NCBI GenBank assembly: GCA_022425185.1
Contig: JAKMFY010000188.1
Coordinates: forward strand, 1-8,250
DNA length: 8,250 nt
Source: Candidatus Poseidoniaceae archaeon
GTDB taxonomy: Archaea > Thermoplasmatota > Poseidoniia > Poseidoniales > Poseidoniaceae
Reading direction: 5' to 3'
Part shown: one piece after another, positions 1 to 6,048 of the stretch
How positions within the stretch are numbered: the first letter of the stretch is position 1
How the letters are laid out: every line of letters begins with the position of its first letter
The notes under the pieces: model-generated
Seen by the model: only the letters and a program-made list of their open reading frames with translations
What the model was told of the DNA's origin: nothing
The model's database searches: none
Translations under genes and position numbers: made by a program

Positions 1-676
1 ACCGTCTCCTAAAGATGATTCTCCACTGATCTTTCTTCTCTTGGCTAGCTTGGAGCGTTCGTGAACTTGCACCAATGTATCGGAACCATACAAGCCACAT
101 GAGTAAAAGAACAATCAGGAAACCCCATTTGTACACAAAGTTGTGAAACTCCCACATATTGTTCAAGCAATCTGCTTGATTTGGATTGTCGAGGCAACCG
201 TCCACTGCGATTGGATAGAAGGCTACGAGCCGTACGATATTGAGGACATATACGAGGGCGCACATCACGCCAACTGCTTTGAATCGTTGACGTTGTGAAA
301 CTCCGTCCGTCATTAATACAAGCGTAGAAACAAAAATCATTTCATGAATTCCTGCACATTCATCGGATACGTAAAGGCCGACTGAATCGAATTGTCCAGG
401 AAATGATTCATGATAGAAATCGATTCGAGTCATCCAACCGCTGTGTTCGGATAGTACGGAAGCAGATTCACCAAACATCAATTGTGTTACTTCGTTCCAA
501 ATGTATGCTTCTGTAACCTGAATAAATGCGAGTGTATCTGATGGTTGTGTAATGAACCAGTAGAGGGCTTCAACTGCAAGCAAAGCCAGTGGAATCTTCC
601 CATATTGAAGACCGAGTTGGCCAACTTCGGACCAACTCATGTCATCGTTATGTTTCGTCGAGGCGGAAGCAGCCAT
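1..676 (-). CDS. Archaeosortase/exosortase-family membrane transpeptidase (C-terminal end outside window)
   Basis: This frame has no stop before the window edge; 225 residues are visible. The start is the ATG at 676-674, with an in-frame TGA two codons upstream; an alternative ATG lies at 640. Four hydrophobic helices are visible at about residues 27-42, 107-122, 132-154 and 181-199. The family's active-site residues can be placed: Cys107 in ECAGIHEM at the start of a helix, Arg149 in NIVRLVAFY, and His178 in WEFHNF just before the last helix. The order Cys-G, N-x-x-R, then H before a final helix is that of exosortases and archaeosortases. These are integral membrane enzymes thought to cut C-terminal sorting signals from surface proteins and pass them to an anchor. 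The extracellular loop has two more cysteines (161, 170) that could form a disulfide. The visible tail is basic (ends FRRR), so the true C-terminus is probably near. I cannot assign a named subfamily. The family call is fairly secure; the substrate is unknown. Confidence 0.78.
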   Translation of the reverse strand, partial: MAASASTKHNDDMSWSEVGQLGLQYGKIPLALLAVEALYWFITQPSDTLAFIQVTEAYIWNEVTQLMFGESASVLSEHSGWMTRIDFYHESFPGQFDSVGLYVSDECAGIHEMIFVSTLVLMTDGVSQRQRFKAVGVMCALVYVLNIVRLVAFYPIAVDGCLDNPNQADCLNNMWEFHNFVYKWGFLIVLLLMWLVWFRYIGASSRTLQASQEKKDQWRIIFRRR

Positions 677-769
677 CGGTCAGTGCTTGGGGCTGCTCCA
701 CTTGAACATGTTGTGTATCGAGAAATTATTCTTCGGATGTGTTGAAAAGGTGAATCGTTTGGCTTGTAT
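677..769. promoter_or_regulatory. Divergent promoter region between archaeosortase and TusA-like gene
   Basis: This 93-base spacer separates two genes read in opposite directions, so promoters for both should lie here. The most A/T-rich core is GAAATTATTC around 722-731. It could serve as a TATA element for the plus-strand gene, or read in reverse as GAATAATTTC for the minus-strand gene. No clear BRE or second TATA box is visible. The assignment is from position and composition only. Confidence 0.35.
749..753 (+). promoter_or_regulatory. Possible ribosome binding site GGTGA before TusA-like gene
   Basis: GGTGA is complementary to the 3' end of 16S rRNA. It lies 10 bases before a TTG at 764 and 16 bases before the ATG at 770. 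The spacing favours the TTG and the start-codon type favours the ATG, so the start is uncertain by two residues. Confidence 0.35.
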
Positions 770-1012
770 ATGGATGAGCCAAAAAAGGAGGCCACACATC
801 GTCTTGATGTGCTCGGTTTCTTTTGTCCTGTCCCTGTTTCAGAGGCGAAGCAAGCACTCTCTTCAATGGTTGAAGGGTCTGTTCTAGAGGTCCTTGCAAG
901 CGACCCTGAGACACTCCATGATATCCCGATGATGATCGAGCGAACTCCTCATCATATCTTAGACGTTAAGGAAAGTCAAGGTGAATTCACATTTTTAATC
1001 GAGGTTATGTAA
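770..1012 (+). CDS. TusA/SirA-family sulfur carrier protein
   Basis: The product is a small 80-residue protein matching TusA-like proteins over nearly its full length. It has the hallmark LDVLGFFCPVPVSEAK near the N-terminus, with Cys19 as the expected persulfide-carrying residue and the usual CP-x-P. The later DPETLHDIP stretch matches the D-P-x-(S/T)-x-x-D-I-P segment of the family, and it ends in a short strand (FTFLIEV). Known family members pass sulfur from cysteine desulfurases or rhodaneses to tRNA thiolation or other acceptors; the acceptor here cannot be told. The start is taken at ATG 770; an in-frame TTG at 764 adds two residues and is better spaced from a GGTGA. The stop TAA (1010-1012) shares its last base with the ATG of ribA, so the two genes are almost certainly cotranscribed and coupled. 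A functional link with riboflavin synthesis is not established by this arrangement. Confidence 0.82.
   Translation: MDEPKKEATHRLDVLGFFCPVPVSEAKQALSSMVEGSVLEVLASDPETLHDIPMMIERTPHHILDVKESQGEFTFLIEVM
1001..1005 (+). promoter_or_regulatory. Ribosome binding site for ribA inside the TusA-like gene
   Basis: GAGGT lies six bases before the ribA ATG at 1012, within the last codons of the preceding gene. It supports the ATG at 1012 as the true start and reinitiation across the TAATG overlap. Confidence 0.5.
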
Positions 1013-1614
1013 TGGAATCTGATGTACCAAGTTCAGCAAAATTACCAACAAAGTTTGGTTTGTTTGACATCCATGTCCATCACGAAGAGAAAACAGGTCT
1101 TGATCACGTTGCATTAATGATGGGTTCGATGGAAGGTCCAGATCCAGTACTTCTTCGAGTTCATTCAGAATGTTTGACTGGAGATGCATTCACTTCGCTT
1201 CGATGTGATTGTGGACCCCAGTTAGATGCTGCATTATCTGCAATAGCAACCAATGGATACGGCTGTCTGTTGTATCTGCGTCAAGAAGGACGAGGTATTG
1301 GCCTTCACGCTAAGATCCAAGCATACCATCTCCAAGATAGAGGTGCAGATACGCTTGATGCCAATCTCATGCTTGGGCATCCTGCAGATGGAAGAGATTA
1401 CGGAATTGCTGCTATTATGCTCTCGAGTCTCGGAATCGATTCAGTTGCGCTCCTTACGAACAATCCTGACAAAGTCAAACAACTTGAGAAACATGGTATA
1501 GAAGTCGCCAAGCAAGTTCCACTTATCGCAGGCGTAGGTGAAGAGAATTTGGATTATATCCAAACAAAAATACGCCGTATGGGTCACATGATTGACTCAT
1601 CTGAATTGGAATAA
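1012..1614 (+). CDS. ribA: GTP cyclohydrolase II (bacterial RibA type)
   Basis: This enzyme makes the first committed step of riboflavin synthesis: it opens GTP, releases formate and pyrophosphate, and gives the pyrimidine 5'-phosphate precursor. The 200 residues match the full length of free-standing RibA. The zinc ligands are intact as Cys54, Cys65 and Cys67 (HSECLTGD ... LRCDC). The RQEGRGIGL signature begins at Arg90. The catalytic pair Asp126 and Arg128 lies in PADGRDYG, and the nucleotide-binding LLTNNP is at 148-152. These positions correspond closely to the E. coli enzyme as I recall it. No DHBP synthase (RibB) domain is fused. Many archaea use the unrelated GTP cyclohydrolase III, so a RibA of bacterial type in this archaeal setting suggests ancient transfer. 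The gene starts on the last base of the TusA-like stop and ends one base short of the convergent tRNA-His. Confidence 0.93.
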   Translation: MESDVPSSAKLPTKFGLFDIHVHHEEKTGLDHVALMMGSMEGPDPVLLRVHSECLTGDAFTSLRCDCGPQLDAALSAIATNGYGCLLYLRQEGRGIGLHAKIQAYHLQDRGADTLDANLMLGHPADGRDYGIAAIMLSSLGIDSVALLTNNPDKVKQLEKHGIEVAKQVPLIAGVGEENLDYIQTKIRRMGHMIDSSELE

Positions 1615-1615
1615 A

Positions 1616-1691
1616 TGGGGCCGTGGCCGGGAATTGAACCCGGGCTGGCAGAACCACAATCTGCCGTGCTAACCCCTACACCACCACAGCC
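1616..1691 (-). tRNA. tRNA-His (anticodon GTG), with encoded G-1 and CCA
   Basis: The reverse strand folds as a complete cloverleaf. The acceptor stem GCTGTGG pairs with CCACGGC (1684-1690 with 1620-1626, one G-T pair). The D stem is GTGT/GCAC with an 8-base loop. The anticodon stem GCAGA/TCTGC encloses loop TTGTGGT with anticodon GTG at 1657-1655. The variable loop has 4 bases, and the T stem CCGGG/CCCGG encloses TTCAATT. A G at -1 (1691) faces C73 (1619), the identity pair for histidyl-tRNA synthetase, and CCA is encoded at 1618-1616. There is no intron. The 3' end lies one base from the ribA stop on the opposite strand. A weak TATA-like GAAATACC lies 26-33 bases upstream (plus-strand 1717-1724), inside the first codons of the neighbouring gene if that gene starts at 1709. 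Beyond CCA is TTTATT, a possible weak T-rich terminator. Confidence 0.96.
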
Positions 1692-1708
1692 ATAGGGAAT
1701 TAGCCGTC

Positions 1709-4213
1709 ATGAGCGAGGTATTTCAACAATCCTACGGACAATCGAGAAACCCGTTCATTGAAATGCTACCGCTGGATGTGCAAACCATGCGAGCCAAGTT
1801 GACTTCCGTCTTTCTCTGTGTGATGTTTTTCGGCGTACTCCTCGTACCTACGCTCAATCCAGTAGGTGCTCGTAGCGTCCATGAAACGGCAGCATACGAT
1901 TTGTTTCCACAAGGGGAACTTACCAATCCGGAAGATTGGTCGCTACAGGCAACAACATCTTTCACTTCTCAGCCGGCGACATACACCGATGCTATGGTTG
2001 CAGATCAACGAATAACAATGGTTCACCAACGTCCACAAAATCTCGACACGATGAGTTACTGGGGTTCAAACAGTCCAACTGAATCCGATAATGTAGTCGG
2101 TTCTCCAGATGGTTTGTTTGCTTGGTCTACGGGACCTGTCATGAGTGTCAATGGATTTGATTTCTCAGGTTCAACTCAATACGTTATCACATCGGTCGAT
2201 GTTCTCGTTGCATTCAAGATTACAGATTCTTTGAGTATTGATTCAGTTCGACTTTCGATGGATTGGTCAAATGGAACAGACATCATGCGTACATGGTCAA
2301 ACACCAACGGAGCAGTTGATTACATCAACAACTCTGCATATCGATTGAGCATAAGTTCAGTCGATGACTGGACTTGGTCGATGCTTTCGTCAATTGATCT
2401 GACCATGGATTATGTCTCAGTAGGTCAAAACGATGATGCTCGTCTGGAATTGGACGCCATTGGTGTTGAAGTTACAATGGAAACAGCTTGGTACGGTGGC
2501 GAAGTTGCTCAAGCAGTTGCTACAGCCTCAGGTCATGAATTGCCAGTACAAGAGATTGATATGAGCCAAGGTGAATACAACGGAATGTCTCTTTCCGTAT
2601 GTGGATTAGAATCTACGGATATGAGCACCATTGGATCTTGGACCAGCGCTGCTCTTCAACGCCCAGCAGAACAGTATTTTGGACGCATTCACTTTGATGT
2701 AAATGAATCAGGCTCTGAAGGAAACGTAAGTATTCAATACTCAACCTCTGAAGACGGAGAATCATTTTCCTCCTTTGCAATGCATGACATCGATGCTTTA
2801 CCAATGACTGAATATCTCAAAGTACGTGTTCTTACAGACACATCATGCATCACCTCAGTTCGAGTTGATGTCAATGACCCAACACTGAGTATTGCAGGTC
2901 GAATCTACGGAGACGGTTCTGGTATCGATGGAAATTTATCGAGATGGACTCTTTCTGTTGCTGGAAAAACAGTTGCTAATCTCCCTGTATCTGTTGGCCC
3001 ATTTAATCATGTAATTCCAATTGGTGCTTACATGAGTCCCGGTGAAACTGATCTAAGCATTATGGTCAAGACATGGTTTACGTGGGATTCCGATGGTAGT
3101 GCAAGTACAACTGCATTGGAAGTAAATTCTATAGATGTGAGCGGAGGGTACGATATTTTCTATGATGAAGACCCAATCTGCCAACTTGTTGGAGACCAGC
3201 AACTCTCTGAAGACGGTGGTGGAATTTTCGTCCCATTGTTGACTCGATGCACCGATGACAGAACAGATCCAACACTCTTGAATGTGGAATTTGAAAATTC
3301 ACAGCCTAATCTGGTCGATGTAAGTCTGGACCAAGGAGAAGTTCGAGTATCTCTTCTTTCCGAACAGTCAGGTTCAGCTCAAATTCTCATGACCGTTTCA
3401 GATGAAGCAGGGAACAGTCACGTAGAAGCGTTCAACATTATCGTAGATTCAATTGATGATGCGCCTGTTCTGAATGAATTCCCCTCATTGATTCGAGTTG
3501 AACATGCACTTCCTACAACAATGAGTTTCACGTGGTCGGATGTTGATACAGTACCTTCTGATCTCACGATTTCAAGTAATAAGACGTGGGTGGAAGCAGA
3601 CCTGATTAACAGTTCTCTTCTCATTACAGCACCAACTCCAGGATATACATCGGTTGAATTGACACTTTGTGATGAAACAACATGTGTTGACAGAGTATTA
3701 GATTTGGACGTTCGTTCCCTTCCAGACTTACGTATTGAATCCATTGTTGTCGGTGAAGGTTCTGCAGATGGAACATTTGTTGAGTTGACTGAAATCGAAC
3801 TTGGCTCTTACGTCACAACTCGTATCTATGTCGCTAACGATGGTTTTGTCAATGCTGAAATGGTCACAATTCGATGTACTGTGAATGGAATGGTGGGAGA
3901 TATTGCAACCATCACCACTCTTGAACCTGGAGCAATGTCAATCGCTACGTGTGAATTCCAAGCACCGTTTGAAGGGCAATTACTCCGTATCGAAGCCGTT
4001 GTTGATGGTGGAGAAATCATCGATGAGGGTGATGAAACGAACAACGAGGGCTCAATGATTCTGGTATTGATTGAGGCAAGTGTTGCTGATGACGTCAGTT
4101 CAGATGAAGTCATGTCAACAACGACGATTTGGATTATCAGCATTCTTGTCCTTGCCGCTATTATCGGTGGTTTCACCTTCTTTGCTCCAGCAAAGATACG
4201 AAAGTATGAGTGA
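1709..4213 (+). CDS. Large secreted surface protein with CARDB-like domain and C-terminal membrane anchor
   Basis: The protein has 834 residues from the ATG at 1709. A Sec signal peptide starts only at Met27 (MRAKLTSVFLCVMFFGVLL), with likely cleavage after VGA (residue 54). The true start may therefore be ATG 1787, which would give a 808-residue precursor. The long ectodomain is Ser/Thr/Asp-rich and predicted beta, with several N-glycosylation sequons (for example NGT 189, NES 332, NKT 624, NSS 634). Eight ectodomain cysteines could form disulfides (298, 380, 491, 514, 654, 659, 723, 748). Residues about 560-670 resemble Ig/cadherin-like repeats (VSDEAGNS ... DDAPVL). Residues about 672-790 resemble a CARDB adhesion domain (PDLRIESIVVG ... 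DEGDETNN). A single membrane helix at 806-826 is followed by the basic tail KIRKYE, so the bulk should face outside. No enzyme motif is visible; a cell-surface or adhesion role is inferred. The first 500 residues match no family I can name. The stop overlaps or directly precedes the GST-like gene. Confidence 0.85.
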   Translation: MSEVFQQSYGQSRNPFIEMLPLDVQTMRAKLTSVFLCVMFFGVLLVPTLNPVGARSVHETAAYDLFPQGELTNPEDWSLQATTSFTSQPATYTDAMVADQRITMVHQRPQNLDTMSYWGSNSPTESDNVVGSPDGLFAWSTGPVMSVNGFDFSGSTQYVITSVDVLVAFKITDSLSIDSVRLSMDWSNGTDIMRTWSNTNGAVDYINNSAYRLSISSVDDWTWSMLSSIDLTMDYVSVGQNDDARLELDAIGVEVTMETAWYGGEVAQAVATASGHELPVQEIDMSQGEYNGMSLSVCGLESTDMSTIGSWTSAALQRPAEQYFGRIHFDVNESGSEGNVSIQYSTSEDGESFSSFAMHDIDALPMTEYLKVRVLTDTSCITSVRVDVNDPTLSIAGRIYGDGSGIDGNLSRWTLSVAGKTVANLPVSVGPFNHVIPIGAYMSPGETDLSIMVKTWFTWDSDGSASTTALEVNSIDVSGGYDIFYDEDPICQLVGDQQLSEDGGGIFVPLLTRCTDDRTDPTLLNVEFENSQPNLVDVSLDQGEVRVSLLSEQSGSAQILMTVSDEAGNSHVEAFNIIVDSIDDAPVLNEFPSLIRVEHALPTTMSFTWSDVDTVPSDLTISSNKTWVEADLINSSLLITAPTPGYTSVELTLCDETTCVDRVLDLDVRSLPDLRIESIVVGEGSADGTFVELTEIELGSYVTTRIYVANDGFVNAEMVTIRCTVNGMVGDIATITTLEPGAMSIATCEFQAPFEGQLLRIEAVVDGGEIIDEGDETNNEGSMILVLIEASVADDVSSDEVMSTTTIWIISILVLAAIIGGFTFFAPAKIRKYE

Positions 4214-4835
4214 TGAAATGTCGAAACCAATCCTCTACAGTTTCCGCAGATGTCCTTACGCAATGCGAGCAAGAATGTCCTTACTTGAATCAGGAGTCGA
4301 AGTTGAACTGCGAGAAGTAATTCTTCGAGATCGTCCTGAGCACATGATGGAAATCTCACCAAAGGGAACAGTACCTGTTCTTCTCTTACCAGATGGTACA
4401 GTTATCGAAGAAAGTCTCGACATTATGATGTGGAGTTTAGATGAAACATGGCTTGCTGGCGATTGGAAAGACCTTATTGATGTCAATGATGGAGATTTCA
4501 AGCATCATCTAGATCGTTACAAGTATAACAATCGTTACGAAAATGTCCTCTCATCCAAGGAACACAGAGAGCATGCAGTATCGATTCTCAAGACCTATGA
4601 TGAGCGATTGTCCAATCAAGCATACCTTTGTGGAGATTCAATCAGTTTAGCAGACCTAGCTCTTTCACCATTTGTTCGCCAATTTGCAAACACAGATCGA
4701 GTATGGTTTGACCACCTTCCCTTCCCACATCTTCTAAAGTGGCTTGAAGGTATCCTCGAAAGTAATTTGTTCAAAGCATGCATGGTCAAACACAAACAAT
4801 GGCAAGAAGGAGATGAGCCAGTTTTCTTTGGTTGA
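4206..4835 (+). CDS. Glutathione S-transferase-like protein with CPYA active site
   Basis: The protein has 209 residues from ATG 4206. The N-terminal thioredoxin fold opens with ILYSFRRCPYAMRARM, giving the Cys16-Pro-Tyr-Ala motif of cysteine-type GSTs such as omega-class and SspA-like proteins. It continues with the cis-Pro loop KGTVPVLLL (53-61) and EESLDIM (68-74), which in GSTs binds the gamma-glutamyl part of glutathione. The C-terminal half is a helical GST domain, including LCGDSISLADLALSPFVRQF (141-160). Such Cys-type enzymes usually carry out thiol transfer or reduction of glutathione mixed disulfides, not conjugation. The partner thiol here is unknown, since most archaea lack glutathione. 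The RRCPYAMRAR style is typical of bacterial GSTs, so transfer from bacteria is likely. ATG 4206 overlaps the upstream gene by 8 bases. ATG 4218 (MSKPILYSF) starts after that stop, behind AGTGATG, and is an equally good start. The frame stays open upstream to a TTG at 4071, but that part is shadow of the surface protein. Confidence 0.88.
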   Translation: MSDEMSKPILYSFRRCPYAMRARMSLLESGVEVELREVILRDRPEHMMEISPKGTVPVLLLPDGTVIEESLDIMMWSLDETWLAGDWKDLIDVNDGDFKHHLDRYKYNNRYENVLSSKEHREHAVSILKTYDERLSNQAYLCGDSISLADLALSPFVRQFANTDRVWFDHLPFPHLLKWLEGILESNLFKACMVKHKQWQEGDEPVFFG

Positions 4836-5083
4836 GTTGGTTTTCATTGAAAATATCTCGACTCCATAGACTTCTTTAGAACCAGATTGAAAACAATATC
4901 CGCTTGTCGGATAATCCCAAAATACACGTGAATCTTCATAATGGAGATGCTAAAGCGCCGGTTATTCCAAGACTGTGGGGGTCGTTCAGTTTTACTGATG
5001 GAATGGGTGTGGGGACATGTCAGAATTAAAAATACGAATAGAAACAGAAGAATACATCTACGAAGAGTACTACGAGGCTTGAT
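4836..5083. other. Convergent intergenic spacer with small hairpin and doubtful micro-ORFs
   Basis: This is the longest non-genic stretch in the window, lying between the stops of two convergent genes. It holds a perfect 6-bp hairpin at 4897-4913 and a T-run on the minus strand (complement of AAAAA at 5028-5032). It also holds two overlapping micro-ORFs. One is at 5017-5082 (21 residues, acidic, MSELKIRIETEEYIYEEYYEA broken by no stop). The other is at 4998-5102 (34 residues, Arg-rich), running into the cbf5 3' end. GTGTGGGG lies just before the 5017 ATG and could act as a poor ribosome site. I see no tRNA, rRNA or clear box C/D or H/ACA RNA. Neither micro-ORF is recognisable, so the spacer is best treated as a terminator/UTR region for both flanking genes. 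Confidence 0.5.
4897..4913 (-). terminator. Candidate hairpin terminator downstream of cbf5 operon
   Basis: TATCCG and CGGATA form a perfect 6-bp stem around a 5-base loop. Read on the minus strand, the hairpin is followed by TTGTTTTC. It lies about 170 bases past the cbf5 stop, with an earlier minus-strand T5 run at 5032-5028 as an alternative release site. Archaeal termination depends mainly on T-runs, so the hairpin may be incidental. Confidence 0.25.
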
Positions 5084-6046
5084 TCACCAGCGACGGGGAT
5101 AGACATTATCTCCGATCAATACCGCTGATGGTCGTGCGATTTCGCCTTTTTCCATTGTTGAGATATCTTTACTGTTGAAATTGACTTTAACGAAGCAGAC
5201 TGCTTCGCCTTTGATGCTTGTTACCAAAACATTTTGTCCAACTGAAAGGTCACTTGGAATCGATACTAATCCTGGTCGAAGCAAAGGTGCGCCATGGGCC
5301 AATGCGGCTACTGCACTGTCTTTAACAACGATTCGGGGTAGATGTGTCATCAACTTTTCAATTGGATGGAGCATTCTTGAGAGTGCTTCGGTTTCGTTGC
5401 ATTCTTTCCACAACCAAACTGCATCTGCAATATCGTGAAGTTGAACACAGTCTTTGAGGTCAAAGTTTCCAGAATCTTCTCTTCGAAGTTCTTTCAACGT
5501 AATTGGTTGATCTAATAACAAGCCCATATCTTTGGCCATTGTTCGGATGTATGTTCCAGCTTCACAGCGAATTCGTGTGATGATATGCTTTTCATTACGG
5601 TCGAGAACTTTGAACTCATGGATTCGTCGTGTTCGAACTTGAACACGTACTGCTGAAATTTCTGGAGGTACGTTGTAAATACGACCAGTTAGTTGTTGAA
5701 TGACTTCATCCATTCGATCTTCATCGACAGGGGTTTTCATTTGGAAGATTGCAATATATGTTTTATCATGCTCAAGAATCTGTTTTGTTAAGCGCATTGA
5801 CTTACCTGCCATGAGAGGAAGTACACCTGTTGCGAATGGATCGAGAGTGCCACCATGACCAAGACGTGTCAATCCGAGTAAGTCACGAACCCAAGCGGAG
5901 ACTTGGTGAGAGGTAGGACCTGCTCCTTTGTCGAGAAGAAAGAATCCTCCTTCAAGTCGCTGCTCAATGGTTTTCTGATCTGGGTAGGTTCCTAGAGCCT
6001 CATCAGTGGAAGCTTTTTCGTCTAATATCATAGTTGCAGAACCCAT
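5084..6046 (-). CDS. cbf5: Archaeal Cbf5/TruB-family RNA pseudouridine synthase with PUA domain
   Basis: This enzyme isomerises uridine to pseudouridine in RNA. Archaeal Cbf5 works with H/ACA guide RNAs plus Nop10, L7Ae and Gar1 on rRNA, and can also modify tRNA U55 alone. The 320 residues show a TruB-fold start (GGFFLLDKGAGPTSHQVSAW, 33-52). The catalytic motif GHGGTLDPFATGVLPL has Asp69 as nucleophile. The block SAVRVQVRTRRIHEFKVLD (131-149) and the motif EAGTYIRTMAKDMG (162-175) follow. From about 237 there is a PUA domain (KDSAVAALAHGAPLLRPGL ... YPRRW). The PUA domain and overall length fit Cbf5, while PFATGVLPL has a somewhat bacterial TruB flavour. ATG 6046 is set by a strong GGAGG seven bases upstream; the first 30 residues are poorly conserved. 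It is the last gene of the DUF106-cmk-cbf5 operon, 2 bases after cmk. Confidence 0.93.
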   Translation of the reverse strand: MGSATMILDEKASTDEALGTYPDQKTIEQRLEGGFFLLDKGAGPTSHQVSAWVRDLLGLTRLGHGGTLDPFATGVLPLMAGKSMRLTKQILEHDKTYIAIFQMKTPVDEDRMDEVIQQLTGRIYNVPPEISAVRVQVRTRRIHEFKVLDRNEKHIITRIRCEAGTYIRTMAKDMGLLLDQPITLKELRREDSGNFDLKDCVQLHDIADAVWLWKECNETEALSRMLHPIEKLMTHLPRIVVKDSAVAALAHGAPLLRPGLVSIPSDLSVGQNVLVTSIKGEAVCFVKVNFNSKDISTMEKGEIARPSAVLIGDNVYPRRW

Positions 6047-6048
6047 TT

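Noticed and set aside
45..263. 72-residue minus-strand frame
   Set aside because: It lies in another frame of the archaeosortase gene, which has a clear family signature and membrane helices; this frame has none.
639..914. Overlapping frames on both strands around the TusA-like start
   Set aside because: They overlap the TusA-like gene or the divergent promoter and show no family features or ribosome sites.
4071..4205. 45-residue N-terminal extension of the GST-like protein
   Set aside because: It begins at TTG and overlaps the surface-protein C-terminus in another frame. GST domains begin right at MSKPILYSF, so ATG 4206 or 4218 is the start.
3826..4362. 178-residue minus-strand frame
   Set aside because: It is antisense to the CARDB-like domain, the membrane anchor and the GST N-terminus, all of which have recognisable content on the plus strand.
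4836..5083. Possible box C/D or H/ACA guide RNA
   Set aside because: ACTGATGG resembles box C only weakly, no box D lies at suitable spacing, and no H/ACA hairpin with a terminal ACA could be drawn.
4998..5102. 34-residue Arg-rich plus-strand micro-ORF
   Set aside because: It overlaps the cbf5 3' end. Its Arg-rich content is what antisense of such codons tends to give, and there is no supporting ribosome site.
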